Below are positions 34,067 through 44,500 of a stretch of DNA of 64,000 nucleotides, piece after piece (position 1 is the first letter of the stretch; every line of letters begins with the position of its first letter). A program made the translations under genes and the position numbers. Location: assembly GCA_012184525.1 (NCBI GenBank), contig WOFQ01000002.1, positions 124,001 to 188,000 of the forward strand, in the 5' to 3' direction. The DNA is from Xenoacremonium recifei. Lineage: Eukaryota > Ascomycota > Sordariomycetes > Hypocreales > Nectriaceae. The notes under the pieces were generated by a model. The model did not search any database and was not told the DNA's origin. It was given only the letters and a program-made list of their open reading frames with translations.

Positions 34067-34363
34067 TTCTGCAGATGCGTTGTCCCTTACTGAGAGATCA
34101 AAGGAGGTTGGTCGATGAATTTAGTCAAGGACGAGAAAGATGTAAGTTTCAAGTTCGAGGCTTGAAGTTCTAGGCGAAGGCGCTCTAATCCGGCCAACCT
34201 TCCGCCGGGCTAGGACGTGACCCACCTGCCCCGCGACGATAAGATAAGGCCCAGTGTCTCCAGAAAAAAAAATGGCCGTCACCAACATCGGTCAGGCTCA
34301 AGCCGATCAACACTTTTCGCATCGATTTTTGCAGGCCTTTTTGTGCTCTTGAAGCTCGAAACA
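34067..34363. promoter_or_regulatory. Compact divergent promoter of the DNAJC8 gene and DBP10
   Basis: 297 bp between two start codons, so both genes must be driven from here. It contains two overlapping GATAAG elements (34238-34248) and an ACGTGA core (34215-34220). The use of these elements is not shown by the sequence. Confidence 0.55.
34238..34248 (+). promoter_or_regulatory. Overlapping tandem GATAAG sites
   Basis: Two GATAAG hexamers share a G (start 34238 and 34243). HGATAR is the core of fungal GATA factors such as AreA. Two copies so close could also arise by chance. Confidence 0.35.
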
Positions 34364-37079
34364 ATGCCTGCACGAAGAGCCTCGCCAACTCCTTCCGAGG
34401 GGGAGGTAGATATTCTCGGCTCACTCTACCCCGGCGACGGCGACAATGCTGGCGGCAACGATGCCGCTGACCTGGACTTCGACTTTGACGGGCTGATGAA
34501 CGGCCAGGATGCTGGAAATGACGATGGCGACGAGGCTTTCATTGCATTGCAGCAGGCTGCTTCGTTCCGAAAGAATACAAATTTGAAGGGTCGAACAGTG
34601 AAGAAGGGCGGTGGCTTCCAAGCCATGGGTGAGAGAATGCTCTGAAGTTTGCACCAGGGTCGTTCACTAACTTTCCCCAGGTCTCAATGCGAATCTGCTT
34701 AAGGCGATTGCACGAAAAGGATTCTCGGTTCCAACCCCCATTCAGCGAAAAGCGATTCCTCTCATCCTCGACCGAAAAGACGTGGTGGGCATGGCCAGGA
34801 CCGGTTCTGGTAAAACGGCTGCCTTCGTCATTCCCATGATCGAACGGTTGCGTGCCCACAGCGCGAGATTTGGTGTCCGCGCACTTATCATGTCGCCATC
34901 CCGTGAACTGGCAATTCAGACCTTGAAGGTCGTGAAAGAGTTTGGGCGGGGAACAGACTTGAAGTGTGTGCTGCTGGTTGGTGGTGACAGCCTGGAGGAG
35001 CAGTTTGGGTTCATGTCTGCGAATCCCGACATCGTGATCGCGACGCCCGGACGATTTCTACATCTGAAAGTTGAGATGTCGCTGGACCTCTCTTCTATCA
35101 AGTATGTCGTCTTCGACGAAGCAGATCGATTGTTCGAGATGGGTTTCGCGGCACAGTTGACTGAGATTCTCCACGCGCTGCCCCCGTCGAGACAAAGTTT
35201 GCTCTTCTCTGCTACTCTACCGGCATCTCTTGTCGAATTTGCTCGAGCTGGTCTTCAAGATCCCAGTTTGGTGCGACTCGATGCCGAGACAAAGGTCTCC
35301 CCCGACCTAGAAAGCGCCTTCTTCTCCGTCAAGGGAGCGGAAAAGGAAGGATCGCTTCTTCACATTCTTCACGATGTGATCAAGATGCCAGTTGGGCCTC
35401 CAGAAGGGGCAAAACAGGATAACGAGAAGGGGTCAAAAAAGAGGAAACGCGGCCCCGAAGGCGGAACTGGGAAACCTACCGAACACTCAACCATCATCTT
35501 CACCGCAACAAAACATCACGTCGAGTACCTTGCAAACCTGTTGATAGAAGCTGGATTTGCAGTCTCTTATGTCTACGGTTCGCTGGATCAACTAGCACGA
35601 AGGATACAGGTCGAGGACTTCCGCCAGGGGAAGACGAACATCCTGGTAGTGACAGACGTTGCTGCTCGTGGTATTGATATTCCCGTTTTAGCTAACGTTA
35701 TTAACTTCGACTTCCCTGCGCAGCCCAAGATCTTCGTTCACCGTGTCGGACGAACAGCTCGTGCTGGTCAGAGGGGCTGGAGTTATAGTCTCGTCCGAGA
35801 CACAGATGCGCCATACCTACTGGATCTACAACTATTCTTGGGAAGGAAGCTGGTCGTGGGGCAAGAGGGAGACACTCCATCATTTTCGGAAGATGTTGTG
35901 GTTGGAGCGTTGAAGCGAGATCCCGTGGAGACCAATGTCGAATGGCTCAACAAGATTCTGGGCGAGAGCGAAGACATATCGTCATTGCGAAGAGTAGCAG
36001 GGAAGGCAGAGAAGCTCTATCTCAAGACACGAAATTCGGCCTCGAGCCAGAGCGCTAAACGTGCGCGAGAAATCGTGGCATCAAAAGGCTGGATGCAACT
36101 GCATCATCTTTTCGGACAGGATGCAGCAAGGGATGAGCAGGCTCGTGCCGACATGCTGGCGAGAATCAGCGGGTTCAAACCTCAAGAAACGATCTTTGAG
36201 ATTGGAATCAGAGATAAGTCAGCCAGTCAAGCGGCGAGCGTAATGAAGGAGATGCGCAAGAGGGTCAAACCCAAGAAACGAGAGGAACCGGAAGAGGAGG
36301 AAGACTTTGATGGGATTGACGGTGCGCCGGTGGCGGATCTTGGCTCAGCAGAAAACGAAGACGAGGATGATGACATGGAGGACGCATTGAACGATTCAGA
36401 TGACGGCCTAGAAGTCACTGTCACAAACACCGGCAAGCCGAAGAAGGGCCAGACCAACTGGCGCGACTCGGAGGTTTTCATGTCCTATACGCCACGCACC
36501 ATCAACGTCGCTGAGGAACGCGGCTATGGCGTGCATTCAGGCGGCTTCGTCGAGGCTGCCCGAGATGTAGCCATGGACCTCACCAACGACGAAACAGCCA
36601 AGGGCTTCGGGCAGCCCACGCGGGCCAAGATGCGCTGGGACATGAAATCCAAGAAGTACGTTTCGCGCGACAACGACGAAGACGGCTCCAAGGGCGCCAA
36701 GATGATCCGCGGCGAATCCGGCGTCAAAATCGCCGCCTCCTTCCAGAGCGGCCGTTTCGACAAGTGGAAGCGCGCCAACCGCCTGGGCAAGCTCCCCTCC
36801 GTCGGCGAGACCGAGAAGCCTTCGACGGCCGGCCGCCTCCCCTCCGGCACGCGCTACAAGCACAACCAGGAGCGCGCCCCCAAGGAGGCCGACAAGTACC
36901 GTGACGACTTCCGCGTGCGCAAGCGCCGCGTCGACGAGGCCCGCGAGAAGCGCGTCGGCCGCTTCCGCGACGGCATGGGCAGCAAGAAGGAGCTCAAGGG
37001 CGCCGACGACATCCGCAAGGCGCGCCAGGAGAAGGAGCGCAAGATGGCCAAGAACGCACGCCCGTCGCGCAAGAAGTAG
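34364..37079 (+). CDS. DBP10: DEAD-box ATP-dependent RNA helicase of 60S ribosome biogenesis
   Basis: Nucleolar helicase needed for 25S rRNA maturation. Predicted 887 residues, the usual DBP10 length. Exons 34364-34628 and 34681-37079 are joined through a 52-nt intron placed right at [17 protein letters not shown], just before the Q motif. Helicase motifs are complete: Q motif [15 protein letters not shown], motif I ARTGSGKT (about 128-135), PSRELA, TPGR, DEAD within [13 protein letters not shown] (about 233), SAT, ARGID and HRVGRTAR (about 442). The C-terminal third carries the DBP10CT domain ([38 protein letters not shown]) and a basic tail. An acidic stretch around residue 540-570 separates the two. 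The last 600 nt use C/G-ending codons much more than the rest of the gene. Confidence 0.95.
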
Positions 37080-37968
37080 AGTGCGCGCGCCGCTGTATAT
37101 ACACTCGAGTGAACCTGTCTATAATGCCAGATCGAGCGTTGCTGCCATGGTGCCCCCTGGATTGCGTGAGATGGAGTTGCATGAACAGCACGTGCCGCGG
37201 ACCCTGGCTGGCCCACGCGGTGAGGCTGAGACACTCGCATGCACAGCCGTTAAGCTTGTCTGGCGCGAACCAGAGTGTCGGGTCGAGCCATGCATAATGT
37301 TACGTCATCTGACTCTTGTTCCTTTCCGTTGGGGTTACAGTGAGGATGGAATATGATAGGTAAATATTTGGGATGAAAGAGCCCCTGGAGGGAATCAATC
37401 ACATGACTGCGCGGCCATGCCCCTGGATGAACCAAATACTACGTTGTGTTGGGCGGTCATATTGATAAGAGGCGCAGTAGTGTCTTATTCCCAAGTCTAT
37501 TAGAATCCGTAATAATAGCCATGTTGAATGATGATATCAGATGAAATTGTCAAGAAATCCACAACGCCATCCCTTGACTTCGTCAGAAGTCGGTCCCATA
37601 ACCCTCAGTCCAATGCATGCTGTGTGCATCCCATCCTGCCCCCTAAGAGGCCCTGAATAAATCCCATACCATAGATGGCTAGCTAGATCGCGTATGCTGA
37701 TATGGAATAAAATGACAAACAAAATCAAGAACGAGATAAAACATGCGCTTGCTTCCCTGCCGAAGGGGCTGGCCTTCTTCCGGAACTGCGTAGATTGAAC
37801 GCAGCGGGGTATCATAGTGGCTCTTAGTAGAAAATTGGTGGTACATCCCGATAAATTAGGTAGAATGTGTCGATGTAGAAAAGAGATGATCGAGAGAGGG
37901 TATCGTGAAAACATCGTATGCGGTTCGATGAAAGGTGTGGGTGTAGGTTTAGTTTTTCGGTTGCGGTT
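37080..37968. other. Convergent 3' region between DBP10 and LST4
   Basis: 889 bp between convergent stop codons, AT-richer toward 37440-37960. Short frames on both strands (for example 37537-37914) have no recognisable product. The region is long for two 3' ends, but nothing further can be named. Confidence 0.5.
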
Positions 37969-40900
37969 TTAACCATCCACAACGTCTAGATTGTCCAGCC
38001 AGGATTTCACAGCGTCCCGGAGAACACTGTGATGGGTATTTTGGTGATGGTCCGGGTGCGAGTGTTCACTGCTCTCCTCGGAACCCCTATCGCGCTCGTC
38101 AATCACTTCGCGGATAGTGTCCTCGAGAGCAGAGAGCACGACGGCTTTGCATTGCACTCTAGGAACCTCAAGTGGCGCCTGGGGCATTGCGGCGGGCTCT
38201 GGAGCAGTTACTGATGGCACAGTCGTTTCTGTGTCAATGCTGTGTCTGGCGTCGCTCTGGGTCTGAGATGATGCTGAAGAATGATCCTTGCTGGTATCCT
38301 GGTGCAGGCTGATGACCTTTTCAACAGCCTCCATCAGGTTCTCGTCAGCGTAGTCGACCGTCTCCTCGATCCACTCCTCGTCCAGTTGTGTCTCATATGG
38401 GAGAATAGATGGAGTCAGGAGAGCGCTGCCATAGAAGCTGCCCACGCCTGGTTGTCCGTGTCGATCCACAGGGGCTTTCGGCTTGACCAGACGGCGATAG
38501 CAAAGGCGAGTGATCTTGTTCGTCGTGGTATCGGCTATCATCACAGAGCTGACGTCGACCCATCTCTCTGTCATATCGCCAAACACAGGGCTCGTCAATG
38601 CGGGCGTTGGCTCCGCTCGGAGCGAAGCTTTGACTTGTTGGAGAAGATCATCCTGCGGTGGAATAGCCTGGAGAGCAAAGTCCGGGTGATACCGGTTCAG
38701 CCAGCCAGCAGCGTTAAGAGGCAAGTCCCCGTCAACACAGAGTCGAGAGGCCTGCTCGAACGAATCAAGACCCCCTTGCATGCCGGGGGTTGAGAGGTAA
38801 CCGCTGCTCGAAGGAGAACTGATGGCAGATTCGAACGACGTAATGTAATCAGGAAATGGCACATCAACATCGATGACTCCATCGTCGGCGTTGATTGAGG
38901 TCTTCACAGGTGATTCGAACGCACCATTCGGGTCAGGAGTCCGATCCGGTTGCATGGATGAGTCGCGTGTATGCAGGCTGAACTCTCGTGATGGCCCGGT
39001 CTCCTGGATTCCTGTCGATCGATTCGGCGGCCCTGATGAGGTCGCGTTCATCTCGTCAATCATGGATGCCTCCCTCACCATTTGCGACAACTTGTCTGTC
39101 CGGGGAAAGCTCGCCTTCGTTGGCGATTTGGGATCTTGGCTGTATGTGCTCATCGAAGTCGAATCGCGGCGTCGAGCGCTCCATAGGCCACTGATGACGC
39201 TACCCCATCGGGAGCTCTGACTCCTAGAATCACTGCTCGCATTACTCATATGGCCGGTGCTCTCGCCTCGCTGAAGAGATCGCTTCAGATCGTCTGCTGC
39301 AACGCTGCCGCTGCTATTGGGGCGGGCCCTCATCTGACTTTCCACCCTCTGTATAGTCGAGAAATGCGGCACGGTCGTTTCCGGCATGATTGTCGTTGTG
39401 GTAGCGGCGCTGCTCTTCCTGCTGAAGTCGCTTCCGGTCATTGGCAAATTCGATGTCCTAATCGATGCAGCATCAGATACACGCCTTTCGTGATTTCGTT
39501 CCATGCTGAGATGTGCCAGCTGCAGGGGCACTGCAGAAGCCCTTGTGCTCTGACTAGCTGTCCTCGAGTGAGAGGCTCGTCTAAGACCTGTACGACGATT
39601 AATCTTGCGGCGAAGAGACTCCTCTCGAAGGACTGGGACGATGTAGGTTGGCGGGGAGTTTGAAAAGGCGCCAATGGAGGTCGAGGTGCTCGGGCGATGT
39701 GCTCGTGTGGTGGGTGGTTGTTGGTTGGCGGGAAGAAAGGCTGAAAGGAGAAATATCAGTCGGCGAGCCGCCATTTTATCCTCGGAAACAATGACAGTCC
39801 TTGCTGGCAAGGAGAGATCCTCCTCGCTCCGGTTCTTGTGCTGGAGGAAAACGCGTCGTCGATAGGCCGGGGGACTGAGGGCCTGGAGCCAATCCGTGTG
39901 GGTAGCCAAAAACCCAGTCAGTAGATTGTAGAAGAACTGCCCCTGTTCCGATCCGTTGGCCCATCTAGACGTCCATCGCGCCTCGTCGCGCCAGATCCCC
40001 CATCGCCCCTGGCCAGTGACAACTCTTGCAGCACTGAGTCCCATAACAATCCGGTGTCTTGCAGCGTCGACCTCGCCAGATACTTTGTCATCGTCGGAGA
40101 GGCAGTTCGGCCAAAGCGAGACTAGTTTTGTTGTGCTCTTCGGTGGTTTGACTCTGGGCAACTCGCCCCGTCTCTCTGAGAAAGAAGGGGTTCTTGCTGC
40201 TGCTGTCGACGTTGCTGAGCTTCCGTAAGGGCCAGGAGAGGCAAGATCTACTTGTCTCAGCATCGTAGCGAGGATAGTCGCAACCACTGACTGTAGGTGA
40301 GTCAGAGTTCGCATAATGATATCCCAATGTTGAGTAAGCGAGTCAATCCTATCTTCCATATCAACCGAGTAAGATGAATCCGTGGCATCGCCATACGTCC
40401 CAGATCCAACCATTGTCCACCCTGAGGGCCTAGCTGAGCTGAAGGACGACGGGAAGAACTCCTGATCAGTATACGAGCTTGATTCGCGATGTGCCGATGA
40501 TTTGGCAGCTGGAGGTAGTCGGGTTGACGGAGAGGAAGCCGGTAGCTGAACAACCAATACAACAGCATACATTGGTGTTCGTCTTTGCTTCACCTGGGGC
40601 TTCTTCTTTTTAGGGACCGATTCCTCACTCGTTGTCGGAAATGGGAACCCTTGGTTTTCGTCGGAATAGCGGCTTTGCGGAGTCGTGTTGGTGTCGTCGT
40701 CGGATGGAAGGTTAACAGGGAATAGACGGGTAATTAGAACCTTCTTCTTGTCGTTCTGGCGAGCGTGAAGGTTTGGTGATGTAATAGAATTCAACCCAGT
40801 GGGAGAGACGGTCTGCGAGGAAAATGACTGAGAGAGCTTGCTAGAGCGAGCACTCGAGCGTCCAATAGAGCTCCTACCGTCGCCAATAACGCTGGCAAAG

Positions 40901-41577
40901 TCTGTGGTTCGAGGTTCTGAAGGAACCACATGAACCTTGGTAGATGTACCTTTGTAGGCCATCAACTCTGAATTGCCGAAGATGCAGCTTGAGAAGGTCG
41001 CGAGTTCTTCTCGATATTCACGAGCAGCTCGCTGAACATCAGTCTCGGCATAAGATTGATTGCGACCTTGCACGGAAGCTCGACGATCAAAGGCACCCTG
41101 GCGAGGCGGCGGTTGAGGCATGTCAGCCTGGATCACCAAAGGCCGAGGAGCCTGGCCAATGCTGCTCTTCCGGGGAGAAGTTGGGTTGCGTCGATCCTGA
41201 GGGGGGGAGGGGCGTTCGTTTGGCGGCATGGCGGGGGCAGGATGACTGTCGAAGAGCAGAGACGCATTTGAAGGACCAAGAGCGTCCTGCATGATGATGA
41301 CGCGAACATCTCGAACGTCCAGGTCGACATCGCCGCTGAAATCAAAGGCGTTGGCGGTCGAGGTTGCCGGGGTAGTGGGTGTGGAAGAGAGCGGGAATAC
41401 TTGATCGTTGCGGTGTTGGTAAAGGGCGTGAGCGTCCGGGAAAAGGAGGTTGCGCGTATGAATATCCTCCTGAACAGATTCGAGAGATGAAATGGGTCTT
41501 GACGCCTTGCCCGGGGCCTGTGAAGGCGTACCGGAAGGTCCGCCGGAGCCCAGATGCAGCAGCCGGCCGAGCATCAC
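37969..41577 (-). CDS. LST4: Folliculin-interacting protein family member (Lst4/FNIP homologue)
   Basis: Predicted 1202-residue protein from one uninterrupted exon. The FNIP N-terminal (longin/DENN-type) features are visible: DVRVIIMQDALG and LLFDSHP near residue 90-110, then ATFSSCIFGNSELMAYKGTSTKVHVV (shown here in parts: CIFGNSELMAYKGTSTKVH), which matches the FNIP motif of a small residue, MAYKG and KVH. A later segment RRTPMYAVVLVVQLP fits the central core. Long Ser/Pro-rich insertions separate the conserved blocks. Lst4 works with Lst7 (folliculin) as the GTPase-activating complex for the Rag GTPase Gtr2 at the vacuole, promoting TORC1 activity. The C-terminus (VLRDAVKSWLDNLD) is conserved-looking. 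Family call good, exact orthology less certain. Confidence 0.75.
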   Translation of the reverse strand: MMLGRLLHLGSGGPSGTPSQAPGKASRPISSLESVQEDIHTRNLLFPDAHALYQHRNDQVFPLSSTPTTPATSTANAFDFSGDVDLDVRDVRVIIMQDALGPSNASLLFDSHPAPAMPPNERPSPPQDRRNPTSPRKSSIGQAPRPLVIQADMPQPPPRQGAFDRRASVQGRNQSYAETDVQRAAREYREELATFSSCIFGNSELMAYKGTSTKVHVVPSEPRTTDFASVIGDGRSSIGRSSARSSKLSQSFSSQTVSPTGLNSITSPNLHARQNDKKKVLITRLFPVNLPSDDDTNTTPQSRYSDENQGFPFPTTSEESVPKKKKPQVKQRRTPMYAVVLVVQLPASSPSTRLPPAAKSSAHRESSSYTDQEFFPSSFSSARPSGWTMVGSGTYGDATDSSYSVDMEDRIDSLTQHWDIIMRTLTHLQSVVATILATMLRQVDLASPGPYGSSATSTAAARTPSFSERRGELPRVKPPKSTTKLVSLWPNCLSDDDKVSGEVDAARHRIVMGLSAARVVTGQGRWGIWRDEARWTSRWANGSEQGQFFYNLLTGFLATHTDWLQALSPPAYRRRVFLQHKNRSEEDLSLPARTVIVSEDKMAARRLIFLLSAFLPANQQPPTTRAHRPSTSTSIGAFSNSPPTYIVPVLREESLRRKINRRTGLRRASHSRTASQSTRASAVPLQLAHLSMERNHERRVSDAASIRTSNLPMTGSDFSRKSSAATTTTIMPETTVPHFSTIQRVESQMRARPNSSGSVAADDLKRSLQRGESTGHMSNASSDSRSQSSRWGSVISGLWSARRRDSTSMSTYSQDPKSPTKASFPRTDKLSQMVREASMIDEMNATSSGPPNRSTGIQETGPSREFSLHTRDSSMQPDRTPDPNGAFESPVKTSINADDGVIDVDVPFPDYITSFESAISSPSSSGYLSTPGMQGGLDSFEQASRLCVDGDLPLNAAGWLNRYHPDFALQAIPPQDDLLQQVKASLRAEPTPALTSPVFGDMTERWVDVSSVMIADTTTNKITRLCYRRLVKPKAPVDRHGQPGVGSFYGSALLTPSILPYETQLDEEWIEETVDYADENLMEAVEKVISLHQDTSKDHSSASSQTQSDARHSIDTETTVPSVTAPEPAAMPQAPLEVPRVQCKAVVLSALEDTIREVIDERDRGSEESSEHSHPDHHQNTHHSVLRDAVKSWLDNLDVVDG

Positions 41578-44500
41578 TCACCACCGGCGCAAAGGCGCAA
41601 ACGGAGAGTTTTGCAAGGGAATAGCTACAGGCGGGAGAGGGGTTGGCGCTCAATTTAAGCGACGGGCCATTCTCGAAACAAAACTAATTGACGCTGAGAA
41701 CTGTAATCGCATAGTCAACTGCGACTGCGCGGGTGGCATGTGAGTGTGATGACAGCTGACACGGGAGTTGCAGTGTGTGGCGGTTGAGGCTCAAGCCAAG
41801 GTTACGCAGGACGGTGGTAGTGGTGGTGGCGGCGGTGGCTTCGTATGTAAGTAAGCTGGTAATCGGGGCCAGACCGGCCGAGATCAAGATTCCCCAGGGA
41901 GCGGAGAGAGGAGAGAGTTCCCAGGAACCTGGACGACAGTCGGAAGACGAGCGAGGGTTCTAGAACCAATCCGCAGCGGGAGGACAGGATGAAGATGCGG
42001 CGATTCACAAGTGCTGTCGTCTGTTCAGGCGCGTGGTTGCGAGGAGGCGAACGGGTGAGGAGAGATGAGTGGTTCTGGTTCGCAGGCCGAAGTCGTGTGA
42101 GCGAGGGGACCAGGAAGGGTCTTGTTCATCCCGCGTCTTGTTTTCGATGGAGACGAGAAGTGGCGTCGCTGGGATATGCAACAGATGGATTCGCAGGTCG
42201 CAGCAGCAGCAGTAGCGTGGCGAGAGGAGAATGAAAGTCGCACTGTCGAGTCGAACAAGACTAGCTGACTGGAGACAGGGCAGCAGAAGGATGAACAGCT
42301 GCTGTCAGTGCGGGCGGCAAATGGCTTGACTGAAGGAAGCTGTCTGGGACAGAAGACGTATGACGAGAAACGGGCGGCCGGGAGGAGCTGGCTTGTACAC
42401 GAGATGCGGGACGCTGCGAGATGCGAGATGGATGCGAGATGCAAGATGGTGGGAGTTTTGGAGGATGGACGGGGAGAGTTGGAGCTTTGCTGGGCCTGGT
42501 CTTTAGTGAGGATGGAGGGGATGATGAGGGAAGAGCAGCCGCAGCAGCACAGCAACAGCGCTGGATCCCGCCTGCCCAGATGCCCGGGTCGCCGCCAGCT
42601 CGGGTGGGTGGCAGCTAAAAGGGCCAGGGCAAGGGCCAGCAGTGGGGATGGAAGGCCCTAGATAGAGCCCCAGCTAGTTTAGTACAGGGTGGCGGTTGGC
42701 GCACGCAGTGGGTTTCGTCAACCTTCTGTAGCGCAGACGGGCCCTGAGAGGTGGGGGCTGTCGTGCCCTGGGCGTGTTAGTTAGTGCGCAAGTCCCGTCG
42801 TCTAAGTGAGCCCTCCGGCTTGTTGCTGGGCGGATCGAGGAATCTCGGAGCTTGAGGGAGAATATGGACGAGCGGCAAACAGGAAATCGGCGGGGCAAGG
42901 GGAATGGGGGACGTGGGATAGCTGGTGGAAGGGGAATCTGGGGAGCAGCGCAGAGCAGCTTGCGGGCAAGGAGTCCAACAGACAGCTGAGGGAGGCCAGC
43001 GAGGAATGCCAGAGCCGCCCAACAAGCTGAGCGGCGGGCGAGGGGGCCGGCAGCGATATGAGGCGTCATTCAGTGCGTGCCGGATGGCCCCTGATATGTC
43101 TTGCCTGCCCGTTGCTGGCCCGCGAGATCTGGAACAAAACTTGTACGTACTGAAATGCTCGGCTGCCGAGGCCGTTCCGCTCCCTCGGGTTCAGTCGACG
43201 AGTAGGGGCGATGCTCGCTCAGAGACAGACAGCGCGAGGACGGCAGAGGCTCCAGGCTCCAGACTAGGGCGGAGACGGAGCCATCATCGGAGCCGGCTCA
43301 GAAGGTCTAGCATTTGAGTAGGTAATAGTAATAGCTGGGTCGAGAATGGAGCTGCTATAGCACGGTGTACTCCGTATGTTGTAGAAGGGAAGAGACGGGC
43401 GAGTGTCAGCGAGCGAGAGAGAGGAGAGTTCAAGTGGCATTCCACCAACGGCGGCGATGTGCGGTAGTAATATTAGCCCGCGAGCGCCCGTTCATTCAAC
43501 AATCAGAACAAGCTCACCGACTCGGAGAAGGGAGGGAGGGAAAGGAGGGATGGCGGGAGCAGCAGGCACAGAGGAATAATCCGGTAATCACCGCGGGCTC
43601 AAGCTCCTGTTCTACGTCCGTACGCCTTCATCCAGCAGCAGAGCAGGCAAGGGCCGGAGAGCGGCCCAGGCCCGGGTAGAGATGATGCTGATGCGCGCCT
43701 CTCACATGGCAAACCCGGGAGTCACAGCAGCCCAAAGCAACGCAGTCTGGCCTGCTGAGCCCGAGCCTGAGCCTGAGCCCAAATCTGAGCCCAAGCCTGA
43801 ACGCACTCCAGGATATCCCCAAAAATGCGGTGAAAGCTCCGGCGACGTCGGTTGACCAGGGTGTTCCCGGCAACAAGGCACTGACCGGGGGGGCACTCCA
43901 GCAGTGGGGAGGCCATCCAGAACGAAGTGGTGGTGATGGACCAGGCCAGCCCAGCCCCCCCTAGTGCTTCGACATTGGCGAAAGCCGGAAGCTGTTTTGG
44001 CTGTGTCCTGTCCGTCAAAGGCAGCCAAGAGACCCGACCGCTGAGACATCCCCCAAAAAGCAATGCGGCTGCATGGCAGCGTCGCAGAAAAAGCAACCTC
44101 CCGTCAAGCCTCAATATAACGGCGCCGCGCCAAATCGCCAGCATCCCAGTCGCGGGGCCAGCACAATTGACCACCCGCGCTAGACAGCAGCACATTGCAG
44201 AGGAGAGCCCTCCGTTACCTCTCCGGCGGGTGTTGAGTTGCAGCACATGATGGCGCTAATGTCGAGCTGGATGCTATTCTGCGCAACGACGCTCGACACG
44301 AACGTCTATGTGACAGCGCGTGCATGGACTAGCACTGCAGTCTGCAGTCACGACACCCTCTTGTATCCTCGCTCAACTGCCGTTACCGCTTCACCACGTA
44401 AGTATGTGTTGGACGGGTGCTTGAACGCATGCAGTCTCTCAGGCCCTGGTCCTTAGTCGGTCCTCTCTGCCGGGACTCGACTCGACTCTCCTGTGCTCTA

